Below are positions 59,333 to 64,000 of a stretch of 64,000 bases of DNA, one piece after another. The stretch comes from Deltaproteobacteria bacterium (GTDB taxonomy: Bacteria > Lernaellota > Lernaellaia > JACKCT01). Under the pieces are notes generated by a model. That model ran no database searches, was not told the DNA's origin, and was given only the letters and a program-made list of their open reading frames with translations. Each line of letters opens with the position of its first letter. Within the stretch, counting starts at the first letter, position 1. The stretch spans positions 1 to 64,000 of the forward strand of contig JAOSJX010000005.1 of the NCBI GenBank assembly GCA_027493875.1, written 5' to 3'. The position numbers and the translations under genes were made by a program.

Positions 59333-60601
59333 TTACGCTTCTTGGCAATCCAGAACCGCCACGTGTTCGGTGTGGCGCGTCTGGGGGAACATATCGTAGG
59401 GCGCAAGGCGCGTGATACGAAAGCCGCGCGATAAGAACATGCGCAGATCGCGGGCGAGGCTGTCCAAACCACACGAAACATAAACGATGCGCGTCGGACG
59501 CATGCGCGCGACGTTGGCGATGAGATCGGGGCCGAGCCCCGTGCGCGGCGGGTCGGCGAGGATTTTGTCGAACCGGTCGCCGGCCATGCGCCGCGTCGCC
59601 GGCAACGCGCCGCGAGCGATGAAGCGAACGTTCGACGCGTCCACAAGATTTCGCCGAGCCCACTCCACGGAAAACTTTGACGACTCCACGGCCGCGACGT
59701 TCGCCGCGCGCGACGCGACGGCCGCCGTAAAATTTCCGATCCCCGAAAAGAGTTCCAGGACCTTGTCGTTTTCTTCCAGGTCGAGCGCCGCCACGGCGTC
59801 GGCGACGATCCGTTCGTTCACCTCGGCGTTGACCTGCGTGAAACAGAGCGGGTGATAGGCCAACCGCTTGTCGCCGACGCGCATCGTGAACGGTTCGTCG
59901 TCGGACCAGGGCAACTCGCCGCCCGTCTTCATATGGACCACGCGCAACAGGAGCGGCGCGCCTTCGCCGATCGGCGACGCGGCGATCGCGAGGCGCGGCG
60001 TATCGTCGTCGGCCACGAGACGCACGCGGTAGGTCCGTTCCGGCTCCAACTGCGAACGCGCCATTTGCCCGGCGACAAGCGCGAACGAATCCGCAAGCGG
60101 CGCCGCGTAGAGCGGACACGTTCTCGCTTCGACGATATCGTGGCTGCGGCGTTTTCGAAAACCGAGCACGATGCGCCCTTCCCCATTTCTTCGCGCGTGC
60201 AGATCGCCGCGCATTCGATAACCGAACGGCGGCGGCGACGGGACGGCCGGCGCGAGAACGCCGTCGTCCGCGCCAATCCGTTTGAGCAGGTATCGGGCGA
60301 TGTCCGCGCGCGCGGCGAGTTGGGCGTCGTACGCGACGTGTTGCCAATCGCATCCGCCGCATTCGTCGAAGATGGGACACGGCGGTTCGACGCGATGGGG
60401 CGACGGCTCATGGATTTCGGCGATGTCGGCTTCGACGTAGCGCTTGTTGACCGCCGTAACGCGGACGGTCGCGACGTCGCCTGGTGCGGCGCGGTGCGTG
60501 AAGACCGAATATTCCGCGTTGCCGTCCGGCGTGCCTTTGCACGAACCGGCGACGGTGAGCGTTTCAAAGCGAACGCGAAGCAGGTCGCCCGGCGCGGGCA
60601 T
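59333..60601 (-). CDS. TrmA/RlmD-family SAM-dependent RNA 5-methyluridine methyltransferase
   Basis: 422 residues, intact; ATG 60601 overlaps the preceding stop (ATGA). An N-terminal TRAM-like barrel (RVRFETLTVAGSCKGTPDG) is followed by the iron-sulfur motif CPIFDECGGCDWQH with its fourth Cys in ARTCPLYAAP. SAM site: VLELFSGIGNFTAAVASRAA. Catalytic motifs: DPPRTGLGPDL and IVYVSCG. It methylates U at C5 in tRNA or 23S rRNA; which one cannot be decided from sequence alone. Confidence 0.9.
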   Translation of the reverse strand: MPAPGDLLRVRFETLTVAGSCKGTPDGNAEYSVFTHRAAPGDVATVRVTAVNKRYVEADIAEIHEPSPHRVEPPCPIFDECGGCDWQHVAYDAQLAARADIARYLLKRIGADDGVLAPAVPSPPPFGYRMRGDLHARRNGEGRIVLGFRKRRSHDIVEARTCPLYAAPLADSFALVAGQMARSQLEPERTYRVRLVADDDTPRLAIAASPIGEGAPLLLRVVHMKTGGELPWSDDEPFTMRVGDKRLAYHPLCFTQVNAEVNERIVADAVAALDLEENDKVLELFSGIGNFTAAVASRAANVAAVESSKFSVEWARRNLVDASNVRFIARGALPATRRMAGDRFDKILADPPRTGLGPDLIANVARMRPTRIVYVSCGLDSLARDLRMFLSRGFRITRLAPYDMFPQTRHTEHVAVLDCQEA

Positions 60602-61008
60602 CAGTCGCCGAGCACGGAGGGCGGGTAGAGACGGTAGAACGCGTAGGTGAGCGCGGCGACGCCGACGAGAATCAACCACTCCCACCCGCCGATCGCGCGC
60701 GTCCAAAGGAGATGGAAAAGATAGACGGGCACCGTCAGCGCGCCGGCGACGATGAACACGAGAACGATCAGGCGGTTTTTGACCGGGTCGAACGACGCCA
60801 GAAAAAACCGACGCAAAGGGCGATCACGAGAACGCCGGCCATGTTGGCCAGGAAAACGAGGGGCGCGTTGTCCGGCGAGAAACCGGCCTGCCCCATCCAC
60901 GAAAAAATAGGCGCCGGGGAAAAGCAAATGGGATAGCCCGAGCCCAACGCCCATTCCGAGGGCCGTGAAACGCATGAGCCATTTGAGAATTGTAGTATCG
61001 GATCTCAT
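60601..61008 (-). CDS. Small integral membrane protein, two frameshifts
   Basis: ATG 61008 overlaps the hicA stop (ATGA). Helices: WLMRFTALGMGVGLGLSHLL, then after breaks at A6 runs near 60902 and 60806 LVFLANMAGVLVIALCVGFF, NRLIVLVFIVAGALTVPVYL and WEWLILVGVAALTYAFYRLY. About 135 residues with four helices. No family recognised. Its tight coupling to hicA upstream and a methyltransferase downstream suggests read-through expression rather than a shared function. Confidence 0.6.
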   Translation of the reverse strand: MRSDTTILKWLMRFTALGMGVGLGLSHLLFPGAYFFVDGAGRFLAGQRAPRFPGQHGRRSRDRPLRRFFLASFDPVKNRLIVLVFIVAGALTVPVYLFHLLWTRAIGGWEWLILVGVAALTYAFYRLYPPSVLGD

Positions 61009-61229
61009 TTCACGAGCTTCATAAATTCGTCAACGGACAAACCGGCGTTGCGAATAAGCGCCCTCAAGGTCCCCACGGAAAGCTCTTTGTGTTGCGGAAT
61101 CGAAAGGTTAACGCGCATCCCTTCCTTGGTCATCACGACGTGGCTGCCCACCTGCCCAACCTTCACCCAGCCTAATTTTTGAAAGACTTTGACCGCCGCC
61201 TTTCCGGAGATATTTCCCAGCCGACTCAT
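61005..61229 (-). CDS. hicA: HicA mRNA interferase toxin
   Basis: 74 residues. dsRBD-like HicA fold: SGKAAVKVFQKLGWVKVGQV, GSHVVMTKEGMRVNLSIPQH (catalytic His in GSH), and ELSVGTLRALIRNAGLSVDE. It starts 2 bases after the hicB stop. It cleaves mRNA when free of HicB. Confidence 0.92.
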   Translation of the reverse strand: MSRLGNISGKAAVKVFQKLGWVKVGQVGSHVVMTKEGMRVNLSIPQHKELSVGTLRALIRNAGLSVDEFMKLVK

Positions 61230-61231
61230 GG

Positions 61232-61447
61232 CTACACAGCGACGACGATTTCCTGCCGACCGTTCTTCCGCCGCAGTTTTCGCGCCGCTTTCTGGTCCTC
61301 GGCCCAGAGCCAAGCCTTGATCGCTTCCTTGACGTTTTCAATGGCTTCCTTCTCGTCGCGGCCCTGCGAGACGCACCCGGGCAGCGCCGGGCACTCGGCG
61401 ACGATCCAACCGTCTTCCGCTTGTTCAAGAGTGATATGGAAGATCAT
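61232..61447 (-). CDS. hicB: HicB antitoxin
   Basis: 71 residues, the short HicB form without an added DNA-binding domain: FHITLEQAEDGWIVAECPAL, PGCVSQGRDEKEAIENVKEA, then a basic tail (ARKLRRKNGRQEIVVAV). Antitoxin first, toxin second, which is one of the two known orders. How the operon is repressed is not visible, since no HTH is present. Confidence 0.92.
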   Translation of the reverse strand: MIFHITLEQAEDGWIVAECPALPGCVSQGRDEKEAIENVKEAIKAWLWAEDQKAARKLRRKNGRQEIVVAV

Positions 61448-61497
61448 TTCTTTGCTCCCTTTGGAACGGCGATGTTACCACGGGTCACCGACAAAGC

Positions 61498-62730
61498 TCA
61501 AAGAGCTTTGAGGGCCTCTTCGATCGCGCCAGCCGCTTGGTCGAGATCGACGTCGGTATGGCGCCAGGCGATGTAACCGTGGTGATAGGGCTGGAGGAAC
61601 ACGCCGCGCCGGATGACCTCCGTATAGAAGCGTGTACGAAGGTCTTTGTGCGTTCCGTCGTCGCGGCGCGGGAACGTGATGAAAGGCATGGGCGGAATGC
61701 CGGAGACCTCGGCCGGAACACCGGAATCGGCGACGATTTTTTCGAGGCGCGCGAGAAAGGCCGTGCCGCGTTCCCACAGCGCGTCGCAAACCTTCTCCCT
61801 TTCGAGGACGTCGATCGTGGCGAGCGCGGCAACCGTTTCCGTGCTGTTCGGAAAATAGGTGCTGGAGATAAACACCTGCTTCTCCACGACGCGCATGATG
61901 TCCGCCTTGCCGACGAGCGCCGCGATCGCGTAGCCGTTGGCCATCGCCTTCCCGACGCACGTCAGATCCGGCGTGACGCCGTAGCGCTGCTGCGCGCCGC
62001 CGAGGGCCACGCGGAAACCGGTGCGGATTTCGTCGAACACGAGCACCGCCTCGTACCGGTCCGCCAGTTCGCGAACGCCTTTCAGATAACCCGGCGCGGG
62101 CGCCTGGACTTTTTCCGCCAGCGGATGTCCGACGGGCGTGATCACAATGGCGGCGACGTTGCCTTGGTGCGTTTTGAGAAGCGCTTCGAGGGCGTCGAGG
62201 TCGTTGTAAGGAAACTCGTGCGTGTCCTCGTAGAGTTTCTCGGGCAGGCCGCCGTGCACTTCCACGCACCAGTCGTGCCAGCCGTGATACCCGCAACGCA
62301 GGATCTTCAGTTTGCCCGTAAACCCTCGCGCGACGCGGACCGCCGCGGTGGTGGCGTCGGAACCGGTTTTCACGATAACCGCCGTTTCGCACGATGGAAT
62401 CAATTCGCGGAGTTTCTTGACGAGGGCGTTTTGCGTTTCGTGGACGAGGGAGAAGCAGAAACCCTTGTCGCGGATATGCGCGACGACCTTGTCGTCGATT
62501 TCGCGTTCGCGGTGGCCGAGGATGATGGGGCCGTAGGAGCAGAGCATGTCGACGTAATCGTTGCCGTCCACGTCGGTCACGCGCCCGCCCTGCCCGCGCG
62601 CGATAAAGACGGGGTATTCGCCGGGCACGAAATTGTACGGGCGCCGGATACCGAGCATGCCGCCGGGAATCAGCGTCTGGGCTTCCTTCCAGAGTTCCAT
62701 CGACCGCGTGAGATTCAACGGGTGGGACAT
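61498..62730 (-). CDS. Class III PLP-dependent aminotransferase/aminomutase
   Basis: 410 residues, intact; ATG 62730 with GGAGG. Glutamate-1-semialdehyde-aminomutase-like pattern: GRVTDVDGNDYVDMLCSYGP, VKTGSDATTAAVRVARGFTG, YHGWHDWCVEVHGG, AVLVFDEIRTGFRVALGGAQ and the PLP lysine in CVGKAMANGYAIAALVG. It is 19 bases downstream of kamE. In that setting it more likely acts on a diamino acid or its aldehyde in lysine/ornithine breakdown than in haem synthesis (inference). Confidence 0.85.
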   Translation of the reverse strand: MSHPLNLTRSMELWKEAQTLIPGGMLGIRRPYNFVPGEYPVFIARGQGGRVTDVDGNDYVDMLCSYGPIILGHREREIDDKVVAHIRDKGFCFSLVHETQNALVKKLRELIPSCETAVIVKTGSDATTAAVRVARGFTGKLKILRCGYHGWHDWCVEVHGGLPEKLYEDTHEFPYNDLDALEALLKTHQGNVAAIVITPVGHPLAEKVQAPAPGYLKGVRELADRYEAVLVFDEIRTGFRVALGGAQQRYGVTPDLTCVGKAMANGYAIAALVGKADIMRVVEKQVFISSTYFPNSTETVAALATIDVLEREKVCDALWERGTAFLARLEKIVADSGVPAEVSGIPPMPFITFPRRDDGTHKDLRTRFYTEVIRRGVFLQPYHHGYIAWRHTDVDLDQAAGAIEEALKAL

Positions 62731-62749
62731 TATCGCCTCCAAATAATTT

Positions 62750-63496
62750 TCAGGCGCCCGCCGTTTTGAGCAGGCGCTGCACGACAAAGGACGCCACGTG
62801 CTCCGCGTAGGTGCCGCGCCCGAAGCCGGCGTCGAAGCCGAGTTCGAGCGCGAGCATGTGATCGATGCGCGGGCCGCCGCAGACGAAAATCATTCGATCG
62901 CGCACGCCCGACGCCTCCGCGAGCTCGATGAGCCGCGCGAGGTTCAAGCGATGCAAATCGTTGCCGGTGACGATCTGGCTGGCGAGAACGGCGTCGGCGC
63001 GGCGCGCGATCGCTTCGGTGAGCAGCGTTTCCGGCGGAACCTGGCTGCCGAAGTTGACGGCCTCGACCATGCGGTAACGCTCGAGGCCGAAGTGACCGTG
63101 ATAGCCCTTCATGTTCATGATCGCGTCGATGCCGACGGTGTGTGCGTCGTCGCCGATGCACGCGCCGACCATGACGAGGGGGCGGCCGAGGCGTTCCTCA
63201 ATCACGCGGTCGATCTCGTCGCGGTCCCACACCTCCATCTCGACTTTGGGAACGGCGAGAGATTCCACGTCGATTTCGACGTCCGTCTTGCCGTACACGA
63301 TGAAAAACGAGTAGCCGCCGAGGTCCGCCGAGTGCACGACGGACGGCTCCTTGAGGCCGAGACGCGAGGCGAACGCCGCCGCGGCCGGAGGCGCTTTTTC
63401 GTCGTGGGGAATGGGGAGCGTGAAGGACAACTGGACGGCGCCGTCGCCCGATTTGTCGCCGTAGGCGCGCACTTTTTTGAGATCGACCGGCGGCAT
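62750..63496 (-). CDS. kamE: Lysine 5,6-aminomutase beta subunit-like (B12/PLP) protein
   Basis: 248 residues, intact; ATG 63496 with GGGAGGG. N-terminal dimerisation part VRAYGDKSGDGAVQLSFTLP; cobalamin motif DDAHTVGIDAI (DxHxxG); the PLP-binding lysine region IMNMKGYHGHFGLERYRMVE; Rossmann end IFVCGGPRIDHMLALELGFD. In the known enzyme KamD and KamE together migrate the terminal amino group of lysine or beta-lysine. The kamD gene is expected just upstream but a divergent lipoprotein gene is found there, so the partner is elsewhere or the function has changed. Confidence 0.85.
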   Translation of the reverse strand: MPPVDLKKVRAYGDKSGDGAVQLSFTLPIPHDEKAPPAAAAFASRLGLKEPSVVHSADLGGYSFFIVYGKTDVEIDVESLAVPKVEMEVWDRDEIDRVIEERLGRPLVMVGACIGDDAHTVGIDAIMNMKGYHGHFGLERYRMVEAVNFGSQVPPETLLTEAIARRADAVLASQIVTGNDLHRLNLARLIELAEASGVRDRMIFVCGGPRIDHMLALELGFDAGFGRGTYAEHVASFVVQRLLKTAGA

Positions 63497-63635
63497 CGGC
63501 CCTCCCGCGCGGAGTGTACACGAATCGGCGGGCCCTCGCCACGGGCGATGGAGCTTTTTGCCCGGCCGGTAGTGACCTGAAGGGCCAAGCGGGCTAGCAT
63601 ACGGCTTCGGTCGACCGCCAGGGAGAAGATTCATT

Positions 63636-64000
63636 TTGGTTCGGCGCCAACGCTTTTTTGCGATCTTCGCCGCCGCCGTGATCGGCGCGTCGGCTTGTTC
63701 GCGTGAACTGCCGGCCCGCGCCACGCCTTCCCCGACGCCGACGCCCACCGAAGCCACGCCGGCGATGCCGCTTCCCGGCACCGTCACGAACGACCAGCCG
63801 CCGCAACCCGCGGAAACGCCGGCCAAGCCGGCCGAACCCGCGGCGTCTCCATTTTCCGTGATGGTGCGTAATTGCTATCTGGTCGATCCCGAGATCAATC
63901 CGGTGGGCGCGCCGGAGAGCCGCGAAAAAGGTATCCGCATGGTGCTGACCGGATCGATCCGCAACAGCAGCGACCGCATCATCTACCGCGCCGGCGCGTA
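63636..64000 (+). CDS. Partial lipoprotein with Pro/Thr-rich linker
   Basis: TTG 63636 with GGGAGAAG seven bases upstream. Signal VRRQRFFAIFAAAVIGASAC (lipobox GASAC), then a Pro/Thr/Ala linker (TPSPTPTPTEATP) of about 60 residues, then a beta-type domain beginning VMVRNCYLVDPEINPVG and RMVLTGSIRNSSDRIIY. The last part resembles FxLYD-type domains, but the frame runs off the right edge. Divergent from kamE across a 139-base gap. Confidence 0.6.
   Translation, partial: MVRRQRFFAIFAAAVIGASACSRELPARATPSPTPTPTEATPAMPLPGTVTNDQPPQPAETPAKPAEPAASPFSVMVRNCYLVDPEINPVGAPESREKGIRMVLTGSIRNSSDRIIYRAGA

Overview
The window reads as a chromosome segment of a GC-rich (about 63%), Gram-negative, uncultivated bacterium with a deltaproteobacteria-like gene set (Myxococcota, Desulfobacterota or a neighbouring candidate phylum; the exact placement is inference). 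Pointers are the many lipoproteins, periplasmic multihaem c-type cytochromes with ResB/CcsA maturation, a CzcAB metal pump, sigma-54 control, and a house style of surface proteins carrying poly-aspartate (DDDTG) stalks. About 47 apparent single-base frameshifts, mostly at homopolymer runs and also inside housekeeping genes (ribD, ribE), suggest uncorrected long-read or low-coverage indels rather than real decay. For these genes I give the joined extent and the break positions.

Layout. 1-5.1 kb: the end of a surface protein, a B12-type radical SAM protein, a suspicious G/C-run block (2490-2830) and two paralogous secreted Thr/Asp-stalk proteins. 5.4-15.8 kb: a stalked alpha/alpha-toroid lipoprotein, a RelE-type toxin pair, an acyl-CoA dehydrogenase, an MntA/HepT module overlapping a gamma-carbonic-anhydrase-like gene, further stalked lipoproteins and an unusual L7/L12-like + B-box + membrane protein. 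15.9-26.1 kb: a surface multihaem cytochrome lipoprotein, a PhnD-like / haem-binding kinase / sigma-54 regulator operon, and divergent ResB, DUF2155-like and CcsA genes. 26.2-29.7 kb: a large metalloprotease with ten disintegrin-like repeats. 30.0-39.4 kb: two divergent respiratory operons, one with an 18-haem cytochrome, a 9-haem cytochrome, a 4x[4Fe-4S] protein and an NrfD-like subunit, the other with two cytochrome c/b fusions resembling Geobacter CbcL. 39.4-49.4 kb: site-2 protease, quinone reductase, a segmental-duplication scar, an SCP2-like protein, split transketolase, tRNA-Lys, ParA, a second toroid lipoprotein and an RRM protein. 49.9-55 kb: CzcA/CzcB and a small Cys-rich protein. 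55.2-58 kb: rpiB, nrdR, ribD, ribE. 58-64 kb: an Ig-like lipoprotein, a HigA-like antitoxin, an RNA methyltransferase, hicBA, a class III aminotransferase, kamE and a partial lipoprotein.

How it may work together. The most interesting unit is the 15.9-39.4 kb electron-transfer region, with about 56 c-type haem sites. GG-N10-GC sigma-54 promoters lie upstream of the surface cytochrome, upstream of the PhnD/kinase/regulator operon itself, and upstream of the 18-haem operon. The kinase has a CxxCH motif in its sensor domain. I infer a haem- or redox-sensing two-component system that uses sigma-54 to control quinol-oxidising complexes and a stalked outer-surface cytochrome, i.e. a candidate extracellular electron-transfer regulon. 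A fourth sigma-54 promoter precedes the Ig-like lipoprotein at 58.2 kb.
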